Shown here: in pieces, positions 7,125 to 13,170 of the stretch
Numbering within the stretch: the stretch's first letter is position 1
Layout of the letters: the number at the start of each line of letters is the position of its first letter
NCBI GenBank assembly: GCA_002430405.1
Contig: DJBM01000124.1
Coordinates: 13,865-27,034, forward strand
From: Actinobacteria bacterium UBA5976
GTDB taxonomy: Bacteria; Actinomycetota; Actinomycetes; S36-B12; UBA5976
Reading direction: 5' to 3'
DNA: 13,170 nt
Translations under genes and position numbers: made by a program
Notes under the pieces: model-generated
Seen by the model: the letters and a program-made list of their open reading frames with translations, nothing else
Database searches by the model: none
What the model was told of the DNA's origin: nothing

Positions 7125-9200
7125 CTAAGCATGTCCGGCTAGTGTCATTTGCCGGAGCTCTTTCTTTAGTTCAGAAATCTCATCTCGCAGTCTTGCAGCT
7201 AATTCAAATTGCAGTTCACTGGCCGCTGTATGCATCTGTTCACTAAGTTGGTCAATTAAATCACCGAGGTCACGGGCTGGAATGCTTCGTAAATTCTGTC
7301 TAACTGATGTTGGAACTCGCATGCCAGATTTTTGATTGGCCATGAAATCCTCAGTGTCATCGTCTTCACGACTAATCAAGTCTGTGATGTCTGCGATCTT
7401 CTTGCGCAGCGGCTGTGGATCGAGTCCATGTAGCAAGTTATAAGCGACTTGCTTTTCCCGACGGCGATTTGTCTCATCAATTGCCACTCGCATTGAATCT
7501 GTGATTTTGTCGGCGTACATGTGAACTTCACCTGAGACATTTCGAGCCGCCCGACCAATTGTTTGAATCAAGCTTCGGTGACTCCGCAAGAAACCTTCTT
7601 TGTCTGCATCTAAAATTGAAACGAGTGAAACCTCAGGCAGGTCTAAACCTTCGCGAAGCAAATTGATGCCAATCAACACGTCGTACTCACCCAATCGCAA
7701 TTCGCGAAGTAGTTCCACTCGGCGCAAGGTATCGATTTCCGAATGTAAATATCGGACTCGAATCCCCTGTTCCAGCAAATAATCAGTTAGATCTTCTGAC
7801 ATCTTTTTGGTCAGGGTTGTCACTAACACTCGAGTGCCATTACTAGCCCGAATTCGAATCTCATGAATTAGATCATCTATTTGACCCTTAGTCGGTTTAA
7901 CTATGATCTCTGGATCTACTAAGCCAGTTGGACGAATAACTTGTTCAACCACATCGTCGTTCACGACGCCAAGTTCGTATTTGCCAGGTGTCGCGGAAAG
8001 GTAAACAGTTTGACCAACACGATCTAGAAATTCAGGCCATTTGAGCGGTCGGTTGTCCATTGCGCTCGGCAATCTAAAGCCATGTTCAACCAGGGTGCGC
8101 TTACGGGATGCGTCGCCTTCATACATCGCTCCGATTTGCGGAACTGTTACGTGACTTTCATCAATGACTAACAAGAAATCTTCTGGGAAATAATCGAGTA
8201 GGCAGTTCGGCGCTGAGCCAGCGTCACGACCGTCTATGTGCCGAGAATAATTCTCAATCCCTGAGCAAAACCCTAAATTTTGCATCATTTCTATGTCATA
8301 CGATGTTCGCATCTTTAGTCGTTGAGCCTCTAGCAACTTTCCTTGAAGTTCCAATTCTGGAACCCGAATAGCAACTTCGGCTTCGATTGCGCTGATTGCT
8401 CGATTCATTCGCTCTGGTCCAGCCGCATAGTGTGATGCTGGAAAAATGTAGATCTCACTATCGTCTGTGAGAATCTCACCCGTTACCGGATGTAGCGACA
8501 TTAGTCGCTCTACTTCGTCTCCAAACATTTCAATTCGCACTGGGTGTTCTTCATAAACTGGATAAACCTCGATTGTGTCGCCTCGAACTCGAAATGTGCC
8601 ACGAGTAAATGCCACATCATTACGGTTGTACTGAATGCCAACCAATTGCCGTAACAATCCATCGCGATCTAAGGATTCCCCGACTTTCAATCGGATCATT
8701 CGATCGACATACTCCTGCGGAGTTCCCAGGCCATAGATACAGGAAACACTCGCAACAACAATTACGTCTCTGCGTGTTAGCAGACTGTTTGTTGCGCTGT
8801 GCCGCAATCTTTCAACTTCTTCGTTAACTGAGGAATCTTTTTCAATGAAAGTATCACTTTGCGGAATATAGGCTTCTGGCTGGTAATAGTCGTAATACGA
8901 GACAAAATATTCAACTGCGTTATTTGGAAGTAATTCTCTAAATTCATTCGCAAGTTGTGCTGCCAGTGTCTTATTAGGAGCTAGTACTAGTGTCGGGCGT
9001 TGCAGTTTCTCGATTAACCACGCAGTAGTGGCACTTTTTCCAGTACCAGTAGCGCCAAGAAGCACCACATTCTTTTCACCCGCCAAAATGCGACGTTCAA
9101 TTTCGGCAATTGCCGCGGGTTGATCACCGGCTGGAACGTAATCACTAATTACTTCGAAGGGCGCTACGGTGCGCTCTAGATCAGTAGTCGGACGCGTCAT
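7125..9200 (-). CDS. uvrB: Excinuclease ABC subunit B, 691 aa
   Basis: UvrB is the helicase-like ATPase that UvrA loads onto damaged DNA; it verifies the lesion and recruits UvrC. Visible: Walker A GATGTGKS at 49-56; the aromatic beta-hairpin region that clamps one strand, about 98-126 (YFVSYYDYYQPEAY and onward); the DESH box LLVIDESHVTV at 343-353; helicase motif III-like YLSATPGKYE at 400-409; motif V-type INLLREGLDLPEV at 512-524; motif VI QTIGRAARN at 546-554; and a C-terminal UVR domain (about 643-680) that pairs with the UVR domain of UvrC. The length is typical. The ATG (9200-9198) lies 9 nt after the coaE stop without an obvious Shine-Dalgarno sequence, so translation probably depends on coupling to coaE. 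No SOS-type operator is visible in front of it. Confidence 0.98.
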   Translation of the reverse strand: MTRPTTDLERTVAPFEVISDYVPAGDQPAAIAEIERRILAGEKNVVLLGATGTGKSATTAWLIEKLQRPTLVLAPNKTLAAQLANEFRELLPNNAVEYFVSYYDYYQPEAYIPQSDTFIEKDSSVNEEVERLRHSATNSLLTRRDVIVVASVSCIYGLGTPQEYVDRMIRLKVGESLDRDGLLRQLVGIQYNRNDVAFTRGTFRVRGDTIEVYPVYEEHPVRIEMFGDEVERLMSLHPVTGEILTDDSEIYIFPASHYAAGPERMNRAISAIEAEVAIRVPELELQGKLLEAQRLKMRTSYDIEMMQNLGFCSGIENYSRHIDGRDAGSAPNCLLDYFPEDFLLVIDESHVTVPQIGAMYEGDASRKRTLVEHGFRLPSAMDNRPLKWPEFLDRVGQTVYLSATPGKYELGVVNDDVVEQVIRPTGLVDPEIIVKPTKGQIDDLIHEIRIRASNGTRVLVTTLTKKMSEDLTDYLLEQGIRVRYLHSEIDTLRRVELLRELRLGEYDVLIGINLLREGLDLPEVSLVSILDADKEGFLRSHRSLIQTIGRAARNVSGEVHMYADKITDSMRVAIDETNRRREKQVAYNLLHGLDPQPLRKKIADITDLISREDDDTEDFMANQKSGMRVPTSVRQNLRSIPARDLGDLIDQLSEQMHTAASELQFELAARLRDEISELKKELRQMTLAGHA

Positions 9201-9209
9201 TATCCAAGA

Positions 9210-9791
9210 CTACGCGGAAATCTGAGTCCAGACCTTTTGCACTTCTTCCCGTAACTCCACCAAAGTGCTCGAGTTGTCAATTACATAATTTGCAATTTCT
9301 CGCCGTTGCTCATCTGTTGCCTGATTACTCATTCGCGCAATTATGTCGTTTTGCGCCAAACCACGAGCTAATAAGCGCTGGGTTCGCAAGGCCTCTGGAG
9401 CCAACACCACTATCACCTGATCAAATTGCTGTTGCAAGGACTTCTCTATCAGCAGTGGGGTATCATAAATAATTATTGCGCCCGCTGGTAACGACTCACG
9501 AATCTGTGCCACTTTATTGGCAACAGCTGGATGCACAATCTCTTCTAGTTCTTTGAGTTTGGTGGTATCCCCAAAAACTTTCCCTGCCAGAACAACTCGA
9601 TCAATATTCCCGGAGGAATCCAAGATTTCCTCACCAAAGTTATTAACTACCGATTCATAGCCAACTTGACCTGGCTCAAGTACTTCTTTCGCAATCGCAT
9701 CCGCATCAATGACGATCGCACCTAGATCAGCGAACATTCGGGCAGCAGTTGACTTTCCGCTACCTATTCCACCCGTTAGTCCTAGATACAT
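9210..9791 (-). CDS. coaE: Dephospho-CoA kinase, 193 aa
   Basis: CoaE phosphorylates the ribose 3'-hydroxyl of dephospho-CoA using ATP, the last step of coenzyme A synthesis, in the cytosol. Visible: an N-terminal P-loop GGIGSGKST at 7-15; the DAD substrate region at 29-31; the IVHP motif at 85-88; YDTPLLIE at 109-116 (DxPLL core); a lid region with RLLARGL at 139-145; and IDNSST at 171-176 near the end. At 193 residues it is a single-domain enzyme and lacks the C-terminal UPF0157 extension seen in some actinobacterial CoaE proteins. The ATG start at 9791-9789 places the P-loop at the usual distance. No clear Shine-Dalgarno sequence is seen. The gene lies between rpsA and uvrB, its standard actinobacterial position, but a terminator separates it from rpsA, so it should have its own promoter and head the coaE-uvrB-TerC unit. 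Confidence 0.97.
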   Translation of the reverse strand: MYLGLTGGIGSGKSTAARMFADLGAIVIDADAIAKEVLEPGQVGYESVVNNFGEEILDSSGNIDRVVLAGKVFGDTTKLKELEEIVHPAVANKVAQIRESLPAGAIIIYDTPLLIEKSLQQQFDQVIVVLAPEALRTQRLLARGLAQNDIIARMSNQATDEQRREIANYVIDNSSTLVELREEVQKVWTQISA

Positions 9792-9846
9792 ATTTCTACT
9801 CTAACTTTTAAATCGTAAAAGATTTGCCTACCTGAATCTCAATCAA
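9792..9846 (-). promoter_or_regulatory. Candidate promoter region for coaE (two alternative -10 elements)
   Basis: A promoter is expected here because a terminator lies just upstream. Option 1 is TAGAGT (9803-9798), followed by 6 nt and the ATG, giving a leaderless message; the spacing equals that seen before uvrA. Option 2 is TACGAT (9817-9812) with TTGAGA (9842-9837) as -35 at a long 19-bp spacing, giving a leader of roughly 14 nt. Neither has a good -35 at 17 bp. The sequence alone does not decide between them. Confidence 0.35.
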
Positions 9847-9854
9847 AGTTAGAT

Positions 9855-9891
9855 AAAAAAATGGGCCCCTACTCGCGTAGTGGCCCATTTT
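9855..9891 (-). terminator. Intrinsic terminator of rpsA
   Basis: On the minus strand, 9891-9877 pairs with 9872-9858 as a 15-bp stem with one A.G mismatch (positions 9881/9868). The loop is GCGA (9876-9873), a GNRA tetraloop closed by a C-G pair. The lower stem AAAATGGGCC/GGCCCATTTT runs into seven consecutive T (9861-9855). It starts 10 nt after the rpsA stop codon. In the plus direction the tail is only four T, so it is oriented for the minus strand. Confidence 0.93.
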
Positions 9892-9901
9892 GTATCAAGA
9901 T

Positions 9902-11353
9902 CTATTCCGTTTTATCAACCAGTTCGCTTCGCAATGCTTGCAGCGCCGCATCGTCGGAAAGTGTTCCCTCTGATGTCGACTCACCTGAGTAGGAAGTTGG
10001 AATCTCAGCGTCCGCATTTGCGGCGGCATCTGCCTTCTTTGATTCTCCAACTGCTAGCTTATGAGCCTCCCACTTAGCGTGAGCCTGGGCATATTGAAGT
10101 TCCCAAGCAGCTTTCTTCTCTTCATTACCCGGTAACCATTCGTTGGTATCAGAGTCGAAGCCTTCTGGGTAGATGTAGTTTCCGTTTTCATCATATTGAT
10201 TCATGCCATAAAGACCTGCGTCAAATGAGTCTGCCTCATCAACATCCACATCTTCATTCGCTTGACGAAGTGAAAGTGAAATACGGCGACGTTCCAAGTC
10301 GATGTCAATAACCTTTACGAAGGTTGAGTCACCAACTTGAACAACTTGCTCTGGGATTTCAACGTGACGACCCGCAAGTTCAGAAATGTGCACCAGACCC
10401 TCAATGCCATCACTTACTCGAACGAAAGCACCGAATGGAACTAGCTTGGTCACTTCGCCAGGAACAACTTGTCCCATGGTGTGAGTGCGAGCAAAGTGCT
10501 GCCATGGATCTTCTTGGGTTGACTTAAGCGAAAGCGAAACACGTTCGCGTTCAAAATCAACTTCCAAAACTTCTACCGTAACTTCTTGTCCAACTTCGAC
10601 CACCTTGGATGGATGATCCACGTGTTCCCATGAAAGCTCAGATACGTGAACTAGTCCGTCCACGCCACCGAGATCAACGAAGGCTCCGAAGTTAACGATG
10701 CTGGAAACAACACCCTTTCGGATTTGTCCCTTTTCAAGTTCATTTAGGAAGCCATGACGAACCGCGCTTTGTGACTGTTCAAGATATGCCCGACGCGAAA
10801 GCACAACATTGTTGCGATTCTTATCAAGTTCAATAATTTTGGCTTCAATTTGCTTGCCAATGTATGGCGCTAGGTCGCGAACACGTCGCATTTCAACTAA
10901 CGAAGCTGGCAAGAATCCACGAAGACCAATGTCCATGATTAAGCCGCCCTTGACGACCTCGATAACAGTTCCAGTAACGATGCCATCTTCTTCTTTGATC
11001 TTTTCGATAGATCCCCAGGCGCGTTCGTACTGTGCGCGTTTCTTGGAAAGAATTAATTGACCTTCTTTATCTTCCTTCTGCAAAACAAGTGCTTCGATTA
11101 CTTCACCAACAGTTACAACTTCGTTTGGATCAATATCGTGCTTGATGCTCAATTCGCGGGATGGAATTATGCCTTCGGTTTTGTAGCCGATGTCGACGAG
11201 TACTTCGTCTCGACTTACTTTTACAACAATGCCTTCGACGATGTCTCCGTCGTTAAATGGCTTTATGGTGGCGTCAACGGCGGCCATGAATTCTTCGGCT
11301 GATGCGAAATCGTCAACGGTTATGGAGCTGGTCTTGTCAGAAGTGACAGTCAT
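9902..11353 (-). CDS. rpsA: 30S ribosomal protein S1, 483 aa, four S1 domains
   Basis: S1 binds single-stranded mRNA on the 30S subunit and aids initiation on structured or SD-poor messages. Four S1 OB-fold repeats are visible: about 36-105, 123-188, 209-277 and 294-363. The third and fourth carry the strongest RNA-binding signature (VNFGAFVDLGGVDGLVHVSEL at 220-240; LVPFGAFVRV at 304-313). Repeats such as ILSKKRAQYERAW, GFLPASLVEMRRVRDL and the tail motif NYIYPEGFD (392-400) match actinobacterial S1 closely. The C-terminal 120 residues are acidic and Ala/Glu/Ser-rich, probably disordered. I chose the ATG at 11353-11351 because GAGG sits 10 nt upstream and residue 1 fits actinobacterial S1. 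An in-frame ATG 15 codons upstream (11398) would add an extension (MQHSYYFYPHRGNNL) not typical of the family, though it too has AAGGA 4 nt upstream. The gene is flanked by its own promoter and terminator. Confidence 0.96.
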   Translation of the reverse strand: MTVTSDKTSSITVDDFASAEEFMAAVDATIKPFNDGDIVEGIVVKVSRDEVLVDIGYKTEGIIPSRELSIKHDIDPNEVVTVGEVIEALVLQKEDKEGQLILSKKRAQYERAWGSIEKIKEEDGIVTGTVIEVVKGGLIMDIGLRGFLPASLVEMRRVRDLAPYIGKQIEAKIIELDKNRNNVVLSRRAYLEQSQSAVRHGFLNELEKGQIRKGVVSSIVNFGAFVDLGGVDGLVHVSELSWEHVDHPSKVVEVGQEVTVEVLEVDFERERVSLSLKSTQEDPWQHFARTHTMGQVVPGEVTKLVPFGAFVRVSDGIEGLVHISELAGRHVEIPEQVVQVGDSTFVKVIDIDLERRRISLSLRQANEDVDVDEADSFDAGLYGMNQYDENGNYIYPEGFDSDTNEWLPGNEEKKAAWELQYAQAHAKWEAHKLAVGESKKADAAANADAEIPTSYSGESTSEGTLSDDAALQALRSELVDKTE

Positions 11354-11363
11354 TAAGTTATTG

Positions 11364-11367
11364 CCTC
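11364..11367 (-). promoter_or_regulatory. rpsA: Shine-Dalgarno sequence of rpsA
   Basis: GAGG on the minus strand lies 10 nt before the ATG at 11353. It supports this start over the in-frame ATG at 11398. It is one of the few recognisable Shine-Dalgarno sequences in the window. Confidence 0.6.
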
Positions 11368-11385
11368 GATGCGGATAGAAATAGT

Positions 11386-11402
11386 AAGAATGTTGCATTC
11401 TT
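11386..11402 (-). promoter_or_regulatory. Hairpin in the rpsA leader
   Basis: A perfect 7-bp inverted repeat, AAGAATG-CAA-CATTCTT on the minus strand, sits in the untranslated leader 33-49 nt before the rpsA start. A second ATG in frame with S1 (11398-11396) lies inside its 5' arm, so folding would hide that start. There is no T-tract after it, so it is not a terminator. S1 of E. coli represses its own translation through leader hairpins; a similar use here is inference. Confidence 0.5.
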
Positions 11403-11456
11403 TCCTTGCGGATCCTGCGGAACTAGGTCTGTCCTTGGGCAAATAGCAACCTTCTA

Positions 11457-11485
11457 AGGATAGGCACCCACTTGTGCTGGGTCAA
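11457..11485 (-). promoter_or_regulatory. Sigma-70-type promoter of rpsA
   Basis: On the minus strand TTGACC (11485-11480) is a near-consensus -35 and TATCCT (11462-11457) a TANNNT -10, separated by exactly 17 bp. The start of transcription would be near 11450, giving a leader of about 97 nt before the rpsA ATG. The spacer holds a short inverted repeat (ACCCA-N7-TGGGT) which could be an operator or chance. This is the best promoter match in the window, as expected for a highly expressed ribosomal gene. The 200-bp gap between polA and rpsA has no gene; no convincing terminator for polA is seen in it. Confidence 0.72.
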
Positions 11486-11553
11486 AACCGCAATCCAACA
11501 ATATTTGGACTGGATTTTAGGCACTCGCCGGACTTCCCAAGCACGGACCTAAA

Positions 11554-13170
11554 TCAATGTCCAGCAGCTGCCCAAGAAGTACCAATTCCAGTGGAAACAT
11601 CCATTGGAACCTGCAAGTTCCCCACGCTTTGCATGTTGGTAACCACAAGCGCTGTTACTGCATCGAGTTCACCGGGGGCAATTTCGACAACTAATTCATC
11701 GTGCACCTGAAGCAACAATCTCGATTTCACGTCAGCCTTCTTAAGCGCAGCTGCGACTCGAATCATCGCTACTTTTACCAGATCGGCTGCTGAACCCTGG
11801 ATTGGAGCATTAAGTGCCATCCGCTCTGCCATGTCTCGAAGTTGCCGATTCTCGCTATTGAGATCTGGCAAGTATCTCCGGCGGCCCATTATCGATTCCG
11901 TGTATCCCAATTTACGAGCCTCAACAACGACATTAGATAAGTAATCTCGCACCCCACCAAAGCGTTCAAAGTAAGTATTCATTAAGCCTTTAGCTTGATC
12001 GTTGCCAATGCCTAATTGTTGGGCGAGCCCATATGCCGATAGTCCGTATGCAAGTCCATAGGACATTGCCTTAATCTGACGCCTCATGTCTGCATCAACT
12101 GCCTCGGGTGGCACCCCAAAAACTTGTGAGCCAACCGTGGTGTGCAAATCTTCACCTGTTTTTAAGGCTGCGATTAAACCTGGGTCATTTGATAAATGCG
12201 CCATCACGCGAAGCTCAATCTGACTGTAATCCGCAGTCAGTAAGGTTTCATATCCTTTGCCAACTACGAAACTGCCACGGATAGCGAAACCTTCTGCGGT
12301 TCTAATTGGAATGTTCTGTAAGTTTGGCTCAGTGCTTGATAACCGACCAGTTGCGGCCACCATCTGATTAAAGCTGGTGTGAATTCGACCATCAGGTGCC
12401 ACAGAACTGAGCAGTCCAGTTACGGTCTGTTTCAATTTACTAACTTCGCGGTACCGCAATAGTGCAGTTAAAAGTTCATCGTCTGGAAACTTTGCAAGTA
12501 ATCCCTGTAATGATTCCGCATCGGTTGTGTACCCAGTTTTAATTTTTTTAGTTTTTGGCAGACCACGCTCTTCAAAAAGTACTTCTTGAAGTTGTTTTGG
12601 GGAGCCAAGATTAAACTCGTGGCCCACCGTGTCATGCGCTTGCTTTACAGCTGCTGCGCTGTCACCTTCAAAGTTTTCTTCCAGTTTTTTAAGCGCCTTA
12701 ACATCTACCGCTATGCCGAAGTTTTCCATCTGAGCGAGAATGGAAATCAGTGGCAACTCAACATCTCTAAATAACTCGCTGCCACCGCGGTTGATCAATT
12801 CGGCTCCCAAGAACTCACTCAAATCCAAGGTCGCCCGAGCCGCCAGAGCAAGTTCTTGACCTGAAACTTCAGTGGATCCATCCAGGGATAACTGGGCACT
12901 TGGAGTGGCTGTTGACTCATCCAATGACTTGTTTAAATAGCGTTGGGCTAAATCTGAAAGGCCAAAGTTTCGCCCTCCTGGTGACACCACATATGAAGCA
13001 ATAGCAGTGTCAAAAATTAATCCATTAAAGCCAAAGCCTGCTGCTGCGAAAGCTAGCATTGGACCCTTGGCATCATGAGTAATCTTTGGGCTCTCACTTT
13101 CTAGCCAAGCAAGCAAAGGTTTGCCACCATCAGCCACAGTGCACCAAACACTTGCACCGCTATTGGCGAC
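11554..13170 (-). CDS. polA: DNA polymerase I, C-terminal 538 codons, 5' end outside the window
   Basis: Pol I fills gaps after excision repair and Okazaki primer removal. The frame is open to the right edge, so the N-terminal 5' nuclease domain and part of the exonuclease-like domain are missing from view. Numbering from the edge: the remainder of the 3'-5' exonuclease-like domain covers about 1-125 and appears inactive, since positions aligning by eye with E. coli D424 and D501 are Pro and Ala. Polymerase motifs are complete: ATGRLSSTEPNLQNIP at about 273-288, motif A DYSQIELR at 314-321, motif B RRQIKAMSYGLAYG at 363-376 and motif C QVHDELV at 488-494. In motif B, Tyr (371) stands where E. 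coli has Phe762, as in mycobacterial Pol I. No other coding start is needed; the GTG at 13137 is merely internal. The stop TGA is at 11556-11554. Confidence 0.97.
   Translation of the reverse strand, partial: VANSGASVWCTVADGGKPLLAWLESESPKITHDAKGPMLAFAAAGFGFNGLIFDTAIASYVVSPGGRNFGLSDLAQRYLNKSLDESTATPSAQLSLDGSTEVSGQELALAARATLDLSEFLGAELINRGGSELFRDVELPLISILAQMENFGIAVDVKALKKLEENFEGDSAAAVKQAHDTVGHEFNLGSPKQLQEVLFEERGLPKTKKIKTGYTTDAESLQGLLAKFPDDELLTALLRYREVSKLKQTVTGLLSSVAPDGRIHTSFNQMVAATGRLSSTEPNLQNIPIRTAEGFAIRGSFVVGKGYETLLTADYSQIELRVMAHLSNDPGLIAALKTGEDLHTTVGSQVFGVPPEAVDADMRRQIKAMSYGLAYGLSAYGLAQQLGIGNDQAKGLMNTYFERFGGVRDYLSNVVVEARKLGYTESIMGRRRYLPDLNSENRQLRDMAERMALNAPIQGSAADLVKVAMIRVAAALKKADVKSRLLLQVHDELVVEIAPGELDAVTALVVTNMQSVGNLQVPMDVSTGIGTSWAAAGH

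Noticed and set aside
11057..11302. An aromatic-rich plus-strand open frame inside rpsA
   Set aside because: Its odd Phe/Tyr/Asn richness comes from reading the complement of charged S1 codons; no support as a gene.
11353..11398. Taking the 498-codon reading from the ATG at 11398 as the main S1 start
   Set aside because: The 15 extra residues do not resemble actinobacterial S1 N-termini, and the ATG lies in a hairpin; kept only as an alternative start.
11516..11553. Inverted repeat TTTAGG...CCTAAA just after the polA stop, a possible terminator
   Set aside because: The stem is only 6-7 bp around a loop of about 26 nt and is not followed by a T-tract.

Overview
This window is a stretch of bacterial housekeeping DNA with every gene on the minus strand. 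Read in the direction of transcription (right to left) the order is polA (3' part only) - rpsA - coaE - uvrB - TerC-family gene - uvrA - uvrC - rapZ - yvcK (5' part only). This order, together with the actinobacterial form of S1, the GGGHG form of the YvcK nucleotide motif and the GMSGAGRST Walker A of RapZ, points to an actinobacterium. Base composition looks by eye like the mid-40s percent GC, low for that phylum. A streamlined freshwater lineage (acI/Nanopelagicales-like) is therefore a reasonable guess, but it is inference only.

Layout. 13170-11554: C-terminal 538 codons of DNA polymerase I. 11553-11354: 200-bp gap with a good sigma-70-type promoter (TTGACC - 17 bp - TATCCT), an untranslated leader of about 100 nt with a perfect 7-bp hairpin, and the rpsA start. 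11353-9902: ribosomal protein S1 with four S1 domains. 9901-9792: a strong intrinsic terminator with a GNRA tetraloop, then weak promoter candidates for coaE. 9791-9210: dephospho-CoA kinase. 9200-7125: UvrB. 7111-6071: TerC-family membrane protein. 6070-5989: short gap with a possible leaderless promoter. 5988-3130: UvrA. 3124-1262: UvrC. 1265-384: RapZ. 383-1: N-terminal 127 codons of YvcK.

How the genes fit together. UvrA, UvrB and UvrC are the complete core of nucleotide excision repair, and Pol I fills the excised gap, so one co-directional block encodes damage recognition, incision and resynthesis, with one membrane protein inserted. Gaps of 13 bp or less, a GTGA overlap (uvrC/rapZ) and a direct TAG-ATG junction (rapZ/yvcK) indicate two tightly coupled units: coaE-uvrB-TerC and uvrA-uvrC-rapZ-yvcK. 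The latter probably continues beyond the window, typically to whiA in actinobacteria.

I found no prophage, transposon, tRNA, CRISPR array, defence system or unknown gene, and no clear undescribed system. The points worth checking are small: a lost zinc ligand and an altered ABC signature in UvrA, two in-frame S1 starts around a leader hairpin, possible leaderless promoters, and the in-frame stop-start junction between rapZ and yvcK.
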